NCBI GenBank assembly: GCA_020722645.1
Contig: DYKL01000221.1
Span: forward strand, 1-6,165
From: Acetofilamentum sp.
GTDB taxonomy: Bacteria; Bacteroidota; Bacteroidia; Bacteroidales; JAFGUD01
Reading direction: 5' to 3'
Length of the DNA stretch: 6,165 nt
Below are positions 1-6,059 of the stretch, piece after piece. A model generated the notes under the pieces. That model made no database searches. It was not told the origin of the DNA and worked only from the letters and a program-made list of their open reading frames with translations. The position numbers and the translations under genes are program-made. Position 1 is the first letter of the stretch, and each line of letters begins with the position of its first letter.

Positions 1-1
1 A

Positions 2-310
2 TCAGCAGCAAAGCCCTGTAAATCCACGCTTTTTAAAAGTAAGTTCCGTTATAATAAAAATGAGATATTGAGTTCAGAACACTATTTTGTCGTCAAAACA
101 CACAAACAGACAAAAGAAAAATACATTTTAGATACTTTATATTTTGAATACTACAGAAATGGCAATCTGAAAGTTAAAAACATAATAAACATTAACGAGA
201 ATGATTCATTATTGTATGAAAAATACATATACAGAAGAAAAGGTTCGCTGAAAACTAAAATTATTAGCTATAAAGGCAAAAAAAGACTAAAACAAAAATA
301 CACCCGTTAG
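2..310 (+). CDS. C-terminal part of an unrecognised protein, cut by the left window edge
   Basis: The frame is open from position 2 to a TAG at 308-310, about 102 codons, with no ATG near the left end. A TTG at 68 is the only obvious internal start, so this is most simply the 3' end of a gene that begins outside the window. I do not recognise the protein. It is rich in Lys, Tyr and Asn. It has two loosely similar segments, one with 'YYRNGNLK' and one with 'YRRKGSLKTK', reminiscent of the aromatic-x-x-x-G-x-L-K pattern of MORN-2/YwqK-like repeats, but this resemblance is weak. The last two sense codons and the stop lie inside the first copy of the 108-bp repeat that begins at 303, so the natural C-terminus may have been lost when the repeat arrived. 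No signal peptide or membrane segment is visible in this part. Confidence 0.5.
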   Translation, partial: SAAKPCKSTLFKSKFRYNKNEILSSEHYFVVKTHKQTKEKYILDTLYFEYYRNGNLKVKNIININENDSLLYEKYIYRRKGSLKTKIISYKGKKRLKQKYTR

Positions 311-423
311 TCCCAGTTTGTAACAAAATTTAGTCGCTGGTGCAAGCATTTTGCTCGTATCAAACCCGACAAACACAGGTGCGAGTTAAGACGATTTCTT
401 ATAATTTCCCCCCGTTAGTCCCA

Positions 424-455
424 GCTTGTAAACCAATTTAGTCGTTGGTGCAAGC
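424..455. other. Stem-loop inside repeat copy 2
   Basis: GCTTG (424-428) is complementary to CAAGC (451-455), and CCAA (433-436) to TTGG (445-448), with TAAA/TG as an internal loop and TTTAGTCG as the apical loop. The equivalent segment in copy 1 (316-347) keeps the outer stem only with a G-U pair, and its inner stem is disrupted. The structure is therefore better preserved in copy 2. It may be a feature of the repeat family or chance. Confidence 0.4.
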
Positions 456-514
456 ATTTTGCTCGTATCAAACCCGACAAACACAGGTGCAAGTTTAGAC
501 GATTTCTTATAATT

Positions 515-524
515 CCCCCCCCCC
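515..524. repeat. Poly-C tract (C10)
   Basis: Ten consecutive C residues end repeat copy 2. The matching place between copies 1 and 2 (408-413) has six. Such a GC homopolymer stands out in an AT-rich region and is prone to slipped-strand change or sequencing error. No intact gene spans it, so there is no evidence that it acts as a phase-variation switch. Confidence 0.8.
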
Positions 525-564
525 TTTGCCAGCTTGTATCTCGTACCACACCGCAACCCCTCTC

Positions 565-825
565 TACAACGGCAATATTTCACAAATTGACTGGTGGTAT
601 GGAAATAATGATATGATAAAAAAATATAACTTTTCCTACGACGGTCTAAATCGCATAAAAAGTGCAGTTTATAGCGACCCGTTAAATAGAGATTTTTCAA
701 CAAGCTATTCCTATGACAAAAGCGGAAACATCTAAACCCTTTCAAGAATGGGCAATTATGAACAGAGCATAGAAATTGACAATCTGACATACAGCTACAA
801 CGGCAATATAGCCCAAATTGACTGG
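565..825 (+). repeat. Pair of 30-bp direct repeats within the RHS fragment (565-594 and 796-825)
   Basis: Both segments start TACAACGGCAATAT and end CAAATTGACTGG, and differ at 3 of 30 positions. They encode YNGNI(S/A)QIDW and lie 231 bp (77 codons) apart in the same frame. In RHS proteins the context 'IDNLTYSYNGN' normally leads into a different continuation from the 'LYNGNI-QIDW' unit. The second copy therefore looks like a fusion of two unit types at the shared TACAACGGCAATA, which fits an internal deletion by homologous recombination. Confidence 0.65.
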
Positions 826-835
826 ATTTCTAATA

Positions 836-863
836 GTACAGACGCACAGCCGTGCGTCTTAAC
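836..863. repeat. Palindromic REP-like element inside the RHS fragment
   Basis: AGACGCAC (840-847) and GTGCGTCT (852-859) form a perfect 8-bp stem around the loop AGCC. Less perfect flanks (GTAC on the left, TAAC on the right) make a unit of about 28 bp. It is markedly more GC-rich than its surroundings. From memory it resembles the GTAGAGACGCAC-type palindromes dispersed in some Bacteroidota and cyanobacterial genomes. It reads through in frame, adding residues around 'DAQPCVL' that do not look like RHS sequence, which suggests insertion. It has no T-run after the stem, so it is not a standard terminator. Confidence 0.6.
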
Positions 864-968
864 GTACAACTATTACTTCAATAATCAAAACAACTTCTGG
901 CGAAAGCCAACAATTTAACAATTTAAAAACACCAACTATATAACAGAGCAAATTTTTAAACTCAATTT

Positions 969-1637
969 TTAATTTTTTTCCGGTTCAATGTTTGTGAATT
1001 TTTCGGTTTCTAATTTCTTATGCGATTTAATGTGCATTTGTATATCAACAATAAGTTTTAAAATAATCAAAAGAATCAGAAAAACAGAAGTCGTATTAAA
1101 AATTATGAGTAAAAATGCATCAAAAATAACAACAATCTGCTGAATAACAATTCTACCATAAGGAGACATCATCAGTTGCCCGACATCAGTACGCAGATAT
1201 TCCTTTTTGCGAACATAATTGTAAAAAAAATGAGAATCCGTGACTTAAAATAAGAGCTATATAAGCATTGATAATATTAAAATTCCAAAGCTTATCAACA
1301 AATAAATCAAATGAAACTTAGTCGCCGTTAAATCCGGCTTCGGGAGAAAAAATTACCGAAAAAGTGAGTATAAAAATTGACTGAACAGCAATAAAACCAT
1401 TGTAATGAACTATAAAAAACGGTATCATAAAGTATTTTAAACATCAGTTGTTTTCACCTTGCGGTGGACGTGCCATTGTCATCCTAAAAACATTATAAAT
1501 GCCTATAATAAATGTCTCAACAACATAGATAATATAACGTCAAAAACATCCCAGCCAAAAATAAAAACTCCGGCTAAAATAAAAAGGTTTGAGACGATTA
1601 TAAACAAAACAGAAGGTTTCGTCAGTATTTTAAGCAT
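969..1637 (-). pseudogene. DUF6498-like integral membrane protein, multiply broken
   Basis: Reading the reverse strand from an ATG at 1637 and switching frame twice rebuilds a protein of about 222 residues, a typical length for the family. In order it gives a hydrophobic N-terminus with 'LAGVFIFGWDVFDVIL', then 'VETFIIGIYNVFRM' and 'MARP', then 'IPFFIVHYNGFIAVQSIF', 'LILSHGFSFF', 'VRKKEYLRTDVGQLMMSPYG' and a hydrophobic C-terminal helix. The HYxGF, SHGFSFF, KKEYLRTD and PYGRI signatures are what I remember of DUF6498, a membrane family of unknown function. Four lesions are visible: a frameshift at about 1521-1532, TGA at 1446-1444, TAA at 1320-1318, and a one-base gain in the A8 run at 1223-1230. 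The C-terminal 67 codons (1172-969) remain open. With four lesions, a sequencing error is an unlikely sole explanation. The family name comes from memory, not a search. Confidence 0.75.
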
Positions 1638-1715
1638 AATTATTTATAATGTTGATTTTTATAAATTTATTCGATTTTAAATCAACTTTTTACTTGTAAC
1701 TTTAAACTTGCTACT

Positions 1716-2240
1716 CTATATATCGTCGCTTACGGGTTTCTTTTTAATTCCAACCAAAACACTACTCCAGTTTGTTGCTTTCCAGATACCTTTGTCATTT
1801 TTCTTAACGTGAAGAGGTCTTGGGCTGTCAGCTCCCGAACAATTTACGAATAATCTTACATAACTATCAGCTTCATTTCCGCTATTAGAGTTAGTATTAT
1901 ATTCATAAATATAAGGCAATTTTGCTTCATAATTATTCAGATTAGAAGTTCCTTTTATGTATGAGTTTGGAATTTTAGGATTTTGCGAAAGTTGTGATTT
2001 AATGAGGTTTATATCGGATTTCATCATAGATTTACCTTTGTATGTATTACCTTCCTGTAAAGATCCCATATCAACAGCGACAACAAGGCATTGTTCTCCA
2101 AATTGCTGATTTTCGGCATAAATTTTTAATGCTACTAAAAAAATTGATGCACCTCCTTCGGGTGTATTTGCGATTTGATTTCTCAGTTCAATAAATTCAT
2201 CAACTGATGTAGGCAAAGAATTGATAGTTGTTGTTCTCAT
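1716..2240 (-). CDS. Conserved hypothetical protein, 174 aa (possibly DUF6935-like)
   Basis: The protein starts at an ATG at 2240, 35 bp after the stop of the upstream DUF2027-Smr gene on the same strand, so the two probably share a transcript. It has no signal peptide, membrane span or familiar catalytic motif and is probably cytoplasmic. The N-terminal third is helical in character, with 'LPTSVDEFIELRNQIANTPE' near residues 9-28 and a hydrophobic helix 'GGASIFLVALKIYAEN' at 29-44. The C-terminal half has the conserved-looking stretches 'FVNCSGADSPRP' (131-142) and 'GIWKATNWSSVLVGI' (151-165). From memory these match a small family of unknown function found in Bacteroidota and other bacteria, possibly DUF6935, but I am not certain of that number. 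Codon use and A+T richness match the neighbours. Function is unknown. Confidence 0.75.
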   Translation of the reverse strand: MRTTTINSLPTSVDEFIELRNQIANTPEGGASIFLVALKIYAENQQFGEQCLVVAVDMGSLQEGNTYKGKSMMKSDINLIKSQLSQNPKIPNSYIKGTSNLNNYEAKLPYIYEYNTNSNSGNEADSYVRLFVNCSGADSPRPLHVKKNDKGIWKATNWSSVLVGIKKKPVSDDI

Positions 2241-2275
2241 AATTGATGTTTTATAATGTTATAAAAAAATATTAG

Positions 2276-3316
2276 TTACACAAAAACCAATGTAGCACCA
2301 AATCCGTATTTTTGAAATGATGCGTCCTGATAATTTATTTTGTTTAAGTCTAAATATGCACGAATTTTTGTTTTTAGAGTTCCATTACCTTTTCCGTGAA
2401 TAAAAACAGCTTTTTTTATATGATGTGTTTTTTGTGCTTTTTCGAGTTCTTCTTTGAACTTACTCATTTGAAAATCCAACATCTCCGAAGGTGTCATATT
2501 TTTTGCATCATCTAAAAGCTCAACTAAATGTAAATCAATTTCAATTAACTCTTCTTTTGGTGGTGTTTTGAATTTTTTCGGTTGATTTATTTTCAGATTT
2601 TCTATTTCTTTTTCTTTAACAACCTTATTTATTTCATCCTTTTTTATTTTTTTAACTGCTTTTGCCAAAGGATTTTCTTCCATCATTGGAATTATAAGGG
2701 CTTTTTCTTCAAAAAACTCATTTGTTCTGAAAGTTGAAGATTTATAAAAAACAGCCGGATTTATTTTAGTTGAAATTATTAACGGTTTTTTGACGTCATA
2801 AGGTATTTTACGGAAAAAGATAATTTGCAGAACAATTTCTTTTATTTCATTTATTTCTGAAAGTTCAAAAGTTTTAATTTGTTCAATATAGTTCGGTTGC
2901 AAAAAACCGGGGAAACTGTCATATTTTTCTATACGCCTGATTTGGTAAACGAATAACAAATGCCAGTTACTGTCATTTATCAGATACAAACTCTGTCTGC
3001 TTTCGGTAGGTTTGTTTTGATTTTCGGGAACAAAAGCAAAATAAATATTAACGTCTTCGTTGTCCTTTACAACAAGTTGTTCGTCATTAAAAATCTGTTC
3101 TTCGATAGATTTTACCGGCTCTTTTGATTCCGGAACAACATTAAAAAAAGAATCTTTGTTTTCGGATTCGATAATCACCAAATCGCTTAATAGATGCGGA
3201 AACTCAAAGCCATCATCAGTAAGTACTCTGACAGTTGAATAATCTATAATTTCAGTAACTTCTCCGCCACCGACATCATTCAAAAACTTAACCTTATCAC
3301 CAACTTTTATACTCAT
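2276..3316 (-). CDS. DUF2027 and Smr domain protein (MutS2-like C-terminal Smr nuclease domain)
   Basis: This 346-residue protein has three parts. Residues 1-50 form a small beta-rich KOW/Tudor-like module ('KVGDKVKFLNDVGGGEVTEI'). Residues of about 85-210 are the DUF2027 core, and a Lys/Glu-rich linker follows at about 215-255. Residues 258-346 are an Smr domain with 'IDLHL' (His263) and 'HGKGNGTLK' (307-315), ending 'YGFGATLVFV'. Smr domains bind nucleic acid and often have nicking or RNA-cleaving activity, with roles known for MutS2 and ribosome rescue. This family's own substrate is unknown to me. I chose the ATG at 3316 because the family starts close to this 'KVGDKV' stretch. The next ATG upstream (3358) adds 14 residues of low-complexity AT-rich leader that overlaps a candidate promoter. 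The protein should be cytoplasmic. The gene is divergent from the symporter and is followed by the 174-residue gene. Confidence 0.9.
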   Translation of the reverse strand: MSIKVGDKVKFLNDVGGGEVTEIIDYSTVRVLTDDGFEFPHLLSDLVIIESENKDSFFNVVPESKEPVKSIEEQIFNDEQLVVKDNEDVNIYFAFVPENQNKPTESRQSLYLINDSNWHLLFVYQIRRIEKYDSFPGFLQPNYIEQIKTFELSEINEIKEIVLQIIFFRKIPYDVKKPLIISTKINPAVFYKSSTFRTNEFFEEKALIIPMMEENPLAKAVKKIKKDEINKVVKEKEIENLKINQPKKFKTPPKEELIEIDLHLVELLDDAKNMTPSEMLDFQMSKFKEELEKAQKTHHIKKAVFIHGKGNGTLKTKIRAYLDLNKINYQDASFQKYGFGATLVFV

Positions 3317-3337
3317 ATTTATTTTATTATAAAAAAA

Positions 3338-3345
3338 CAAAAATA
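3338..3345 (-). promoter_or_regulatory. Candidate Bacteroidota -7 box (TATTTTTG) for the DUF2027-Smr gene
   Basis: On the reverse strand TATTTTTG matches the TAnnTTTG consensus of the Bacteroidota housekeeping sigma factor and lies 21 bp before the ATG at 3316. No clear TTTG -33 element is present at the expected distance. In such AT-rich DNA a chance match is quite possible. Confidence 0.3.
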
Positions 3346-3358
3346 AAATTTTTTTCAT

Positions 3359-3446
3359 ATTCTCGGAATAAAAAAATAAAAAATGCCTAAAGTTCTGATA
3401 TGTTATTTTTTTTTTTGCACTTTTGCATCAAAATAATCAACGACTT
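3359..3446 (+). promoter_or_regulatory. Upstream region of the symporter with a T11 run
   Basis: The two divergent start codons are 130 bp apart, so this gap must hold promoters for both genes. Ahead of the symporter ATG there is an uninterrupted run of eleven T (3406-3416) followed by G. A TTTG half of a -7 box could be placed at 3414-3417, but no full consensus is seen. There is no Shine-Dalgarno sequence before 3447, which is normal for Bacteroidota. Confidence 0.3.
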
Positions 3447-4688
3447 ATGACAACCAAAAAACAAAAATTTCCTTTATACCTACAAATTTTAATTGCATTA
3501 GTTCTTGGAATTTTGTTTGGTATTTTTTTCCCCGATAAAGTTGAATATGTGAGCTGGTTGGGAGATGTCTTTATGCGAGCCTTGAAAATGATTATTGTAC
3601 CATTGATTTTGACTTCGATAATATCTGGAGTTGCTAATCTGGGTGGCACTGATAATCTTGGGAGATTAGGGTTCAGAACTGTTACATATTATATAACAAC
3701 AAGCATTTTTGCAATATTAACCGGTTTAGTTTTAGTAAACATTTTTAAACCCGGAGTAGGAGCTGATTTAGGACTTAGCGAAACGGTCGAAACACTGCCT
3801 GTTACTGAAAATCCTCTTAAAGATACACTTATAAACATTATTCCGACTAATATTTTTGATGCTTTTGTAAAAAATGATATGTTGGCAATAATATTTTTCT
3901 CTTTATTATTCGGATTTTTTATTACAAGAATTAATAAAAATTACAGCAAATTATTAGTGAATTTTTTTAATGCATCTTTTGAAGCTGTAATGAAACTGAC
4001 ACAATTTATTATAAAATTCACACCTATAGGTATTTTCGGAATAATTGCAAAAGTTGTTTCAGAGCAGGACGACTTGCTTGAACTTGCCGGCAGGCTTGGA
4101 ATATATATGCTTGTAGTTTTAGGTGGGTTATTTTTCCACGCTTTAATTACATTGCCTACAATTGTAAGAATATTCGGAAGGGTTAATCCGTATAAACTTC
4201 TGAAAATGATGATGTCAGCATTATTAACAGCTTTTTCGACTGCTTCTTCAAGTGCTACATTATCATTAACAATGGACTGCGTTAAAAACAAAGTCGGCGT
4301 ATCCAACAAAGTTGCAAGTTTTACACTTCCACTTGGAGCTACTGTTAATATGGACGGAACAGCTTTATATGAAATTGTTGTAGCACTTTTTATAGCACAG
4401 GCTTATGCAGTAGAACTGACTTTAAGTCAGCAGTTTATAGCAGTTTTATCTGCATTACTCACATCTATCGGCGCAGCAGGTATTCCTATGGCAAGTTTAG
4501 TTATGATTTCTGTAATTTTAGCACAATTAGGTTTACCATTAGAAGGTATCGGATTAATTATAGCCGTTGACAGACCTTTGGATATGTTCAGAACTGCCGT
4601 TAACGTTTGGAGTGACAGTTGCGGAGTGGTTATTATTGCTAAAAACGAAAGAGAAACTTTACTAATAGAGAAAAAAGTTGAAAGTTAA
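3447..4688 (+). CDS. Dicarboxylate/amino acid:cation symporter (DAACS/SDF family), probably glutamate/aspartate
   Basis: This 413-residue inner-membrane protein imports acidic amino acids or dicarboxylates with Na+ or H+. The length and order of motifs are those of the GltPh/GltP/EAAT fold. There are several N-terminal helices beginning 'LYLQILIALVLGILFG', the serine-rich hairpin 1 'STASSSAT' (264-271), the Na+-binding 'NMDGT' of TM7 (301-305), hairpin 2 'GAAGIPMAS' (342-350) and TM8 'DRPLDMFRTAVNVWSD' (375-390). In GltPh and the EAATs the arginine at the position of Arg382 contacts the substrate side-chain carboxylate. In neutral transporters of the family that position is not Arg, so an acidic substrate is favoured. 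Asp379, Asn386 and Asp390 at the substrate and sodium sites are also present. I chose the ATG at 3447; a TTG at 3423 would add eight polar residues. It stands alone on its strand and converges on the phosphatase gene. All key residues are intact. Confidence 0.95.
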   Translation: MTTKKQKFPLYLQILIALVLGILFGIFFPDKVEYVSWLGDVFMRALKMIIVPLILTSIISGVANLGGTDNLGRLGFRTVTYYITTSIFAILTGLVLVNIFKPGVGADLGLSETVETLPVTENPLKDTLINIIPTNIFDAFVKNDMLAIIFFSLLFGFFITRINKNYSKLLVNFFNASFEAVMKLTQFIIKFTPIGIFGIIAKVVSEQDDLLELAGRLGIYMLVVLGGLFFHALITLPTIVRIFGRVNPYKLLKMMMSALLTAFSTASSSATLSLTMDCVKNKVGVSNKVASFTLPLGATVNMDGTALYEIVVALFIAQAYAVELTLSQQFIAVLSALLTSIGAAGIPMASLVMISVILAQLGLPLEGIGLIIAVDRPLDMFRTAVNVWSDSCGVVIIAKNERETLLIEKKVES

Positions 4689-4706
4689 AAAAAGGTTAGG
4701 TTAACT
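4683..4706. terminator. Weak inverted repeat between convergent genes
   Basis: AGTTAA (4683-4688, including the symporter stop) pairs with TTAACT (4701-4706) around a 12-base loop. The stem is short and AT-rich, and the flanking A and T stretches are ambiguous. It is the only candidate for a shared terminator in the 24-bp gap between the convergent stop codons, and it may be fortuitous. Confidence 0.2.
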
Positions 4707-4712
4707 GATAAT

Positions 4713-6059
4713 CTATAATTCGTATCCGAGAACCAGAATATCATCAATTTGTTTAATATCACGTGGTGAATTTTTAATCCAGTTAATAAAGAAATTGTCT
4801 AAAACCTTCATCTGCTCACTCATAGGTAAATTATTGTTTTCCAGAATTATTTCACGGAATTTAATAGGAGAAATCTTTTTATGGTCATCACCGCCAAATT
4901 GGTCTTGATAACCGTCAGTGAACATATAAACCTTGTCTTTTTTCTGAAAATCAAAATATTTGTTCGTAAAATCTTCATTAATTTTGACAAAATGGTAGCC
5001 AACAGGCATTCTGTCGGCTGGGATAGTAATTATTTCGTTGTTTCTGATAATGTAAACAGAATTGTAAGCCGCAGCAATGTTAATATTTTTACTTTCAAAA
5101 TCAATAATTGCAAGTGACATATCCATACCTTCCTGAGGTCCGTCTTCGCTACCGTGACCGAGTGTTTCAATAATCATCTTTCTCATTTTATTGAGAATAT
5201 CGGCAGCGTTCATTTTTTCGGGTTTGTAGCTATATTCAATATTAACAATCTGATTTAGAAATGAGACACCAAGCATACTCATAAAAGCCCCAGGAACACC
5301 GTGCCCTGTGCAGTCTGCTGCTGTTATGACCAATTTTTCACCTACTTTAGAAGCCCAGTAAAAATCACCTGAAACAATATTTCTTGGTTTGTACAGGACA
5401 AAGAAATTGTTGAAATTTTCTTGCAAATAGGCTAATGGTGTAAGTAAAGCTCTTTGAATTCTTTGTGCATAATTTATACTTGAAGTAATTTCTTTGTTTT
5501 GCCGTTCAACAAATTCTTTTTGACGTTCAATTTCATCTCTCTGTGCCTCAATTTCTTCGTTTTGCTGATTAAGTTGAGTATTTTTAAGACTTATTTGTTC
5601 GTTTTTATCTTTTAAAATTATATTAGTTTTTTGTTTTTGTTTATAACTTCGGAAAATTAAAAAAGCAACAAAAAGCATAAGAACAAACCCGAGTAAAAAG
5701 AAAAAAGTAAGTAATTTTTGTCTTTTGATTTGAGCTTCTTTAATTGCATCTTTCTTTTGCTGTTCGAGTTCCTGTAATTCCTGCTTTTTATCGAACTCAT
5801 ACTGCATTGTAATTTGAGTTAGTTCTTTTGTTTTGCTTTCGTTCATCAAAGAATCTTTAATTTCGTGATGTTCATACATAAAATCAAAAGCATCTTTATA
5901 TCTTCCGGTTTTATAATATAAATTTGACAAATCTGCATAAATTTCCTGACTAACCTGAGAAGAACCTATACTTTGAGACAATTCGAGAGCCTCTGACAAA
6001 TAGTCCTCAGCTTTTTGGTAATCTTTTATTTGATAAAAATAAGAACCCAATTTTGCCAT
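4713..6059 (-). CDS. TPR-containing SpoIIE/PP2C-family serine phosphatase, N-terminus probably incomplete
   Basis: From the ATG at 6059 the protein has 448 residues. Residues 1-72 hold about two tetratricopeptide repeats ('KDYQKAEDYLSEALEL', 'GRYKDAFDFMYEH'). Residues 85-115 are a charged helix, 116-137 one membrane span, 140-195 a Gln/Glu/Lys-rich coiled coil, and about 205-448 a SpoIIE-type PP2C phosphatase. Its metal-binding acidic residues are visible: 'VSGDFYW' (Asp232), 'ADCTGHGVPG' (Asp249), 'GMDMS' (Asp313), 'FTDGYQD' (Asp382) and 'QIDDILVL' (Asp439-440). Such enzymes dephosphorylate serine/threonine, typically on anti-sigma-factor antagonists, in response to a sensor input. Here that input would be the TPR region, normally outside the membrane in this architecture. 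Family members I know of usually have a signal peptide and more TPRs (about 600-700 residues), which are missing here. The in-frame sequence upstream still looks like TPR and then hits two stops, so a frameshift, a truncation or an assembly error is likely. The catalytic domain appears complete. Confidence 0.9.
   Translation of the reverse strand: MAKLGSYFYQIKDYQKAEDYLSEALELSQSIGSSQVSQEIYADLSNLYYKTGRYKDAFDFMYEHHEIKDSLMNESKTKELTQITMQYEFDKKQELQELEQQKKDAIKEAQIKRQKLLTFFFLLGFVLMLFVAFLIFRSYKQKQKTNIILKDKNEQISLKNTQLNQQNEEIEAQRDEIERQKEFVERQNKEITSSINYAQRIQRALLTPLAYLQENFNNFFVLYKPRNIVSGDFYWASKVGEKLVITAADCTGHGVPGAFMSMLGVSFLNQIVNIEYSYKPEKMNAADILNKMRKMIIETLGHGSEDGPQEGMDMSLAIIDFESKNINIAAAYNSVYIIRNNEIITIPADRMPVGYHFVKINEDFTNKYFDFQKKDKVYMFTDGYQDQFGGDDHKKISPIKFREIILENNNLPMSEQMKVLDNFFINWIKNSPRDIKQIDDILVLGYEL

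Larger units (their letters stand above)
303..538. repeat. 108-bp tandem direct repeat, two copies plus a 3' stub
   Basis: Copy 1 is 303-410 and copy 2 is 411-518, both starting CCCGTTAGTCCCAG. I count about 8 mismatches over 108 positions. A stub matching the start of a copy (CCAGCTTGTA, 529-538) follows the C-tract and ends where RHS-like coding begins. Each copy also has an internal near-repeat of GGTGCAAG about 50 bp apart. Because 108 is a multiple of three, the reverse strand reads as one open frame with a repeated peptide (containing 'GFDTSKMLAP'). I treat that as a by-product of the repeat, not a gene. The unit looks like a dispersed intergenic element seen here twice, but I cannot identify its family. 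It sits exactly between a possibly truncated gene end and an RHS fragment, so it may mark a recombination or insertion junction. Confidence 0.85.
539..918 (+). pseudogene. RHS/YD-repeat protein fragment, broken
   Basis: The frame reads RHS-type wording: 'LYNGNISQIDW', 'YNFSYDGLNRIKSAVY', 'SYSYDKSGNI', then a TAA at 733-735, then 'TLSRMGN', 'IDNLTYSYNGN' and a final TAA at 916-918. Phrases like Y-DGLNR and S-Y-YD-x-x-GNI are hallmarks of the YD repeats that build the large shell of RHS toxins in Bacteroidota. Intact RHS proteins are commonly over a thousand residues, while this covers about 126 codons and lacks the N-terminal part, the core aspartyl protease region and any toxin tip. The TAA at 733 most likely replaced a CAA, since the family usually has a polar residue between GNI and the following 'TLSR' stretch. 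The left end abuts the tandem repeat. An internal near-identical 30-bp segment and a palindrome (separate entries) suggest further rearrangement. No function is expected. Confidence 0.8.

Noticed and set aside
303..538. CRISPR array
   Set aside because: The copies are directly adjacent, 108 bp long and without unique spacers.
386..790. Reverse-strand 134-codon open frame running through the tandem repeat and RHS fragment
   Set aside because: It repeats a peptide only because the repeat period is a multiple of three, and its other half is antisense to recognisable RHS coding.
836..863. Rho-independent terminator
   Set aside because: The stem is good but is followed by TTAACG and not a T-run, and it lies inside coding-like sequence.
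1459..1680. Forward-strand 73-codon open frame
   Set aside because: It is antisense to the rebuilt DUF6498-like gene, which explains the sequence far better.
1..1680. New toxin-immunity or defence system
   Set aside because: The RHS piece has no toxin tip and is broken, the left gene is only a fragment, and no intact partner gene is present.
3060..3242. Forward-strand 60-codon open frame inside the DUF2027-Smr gene
   Set aside because: It is a low-complexity Ser-rich antisense frame with no start context or similarity that I recognise.
3941..4309. Reverse-strand 122-codon open frame inside the symporter gene
   Set aside because: It is the shadow of a gene whose motifs are complete on the forward strand.
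4881..5117. Forward-strand 78-codon open frame inside the phosphatase gene
   Set aside because: It is antisense to the conserved PP2C catalytic domain.
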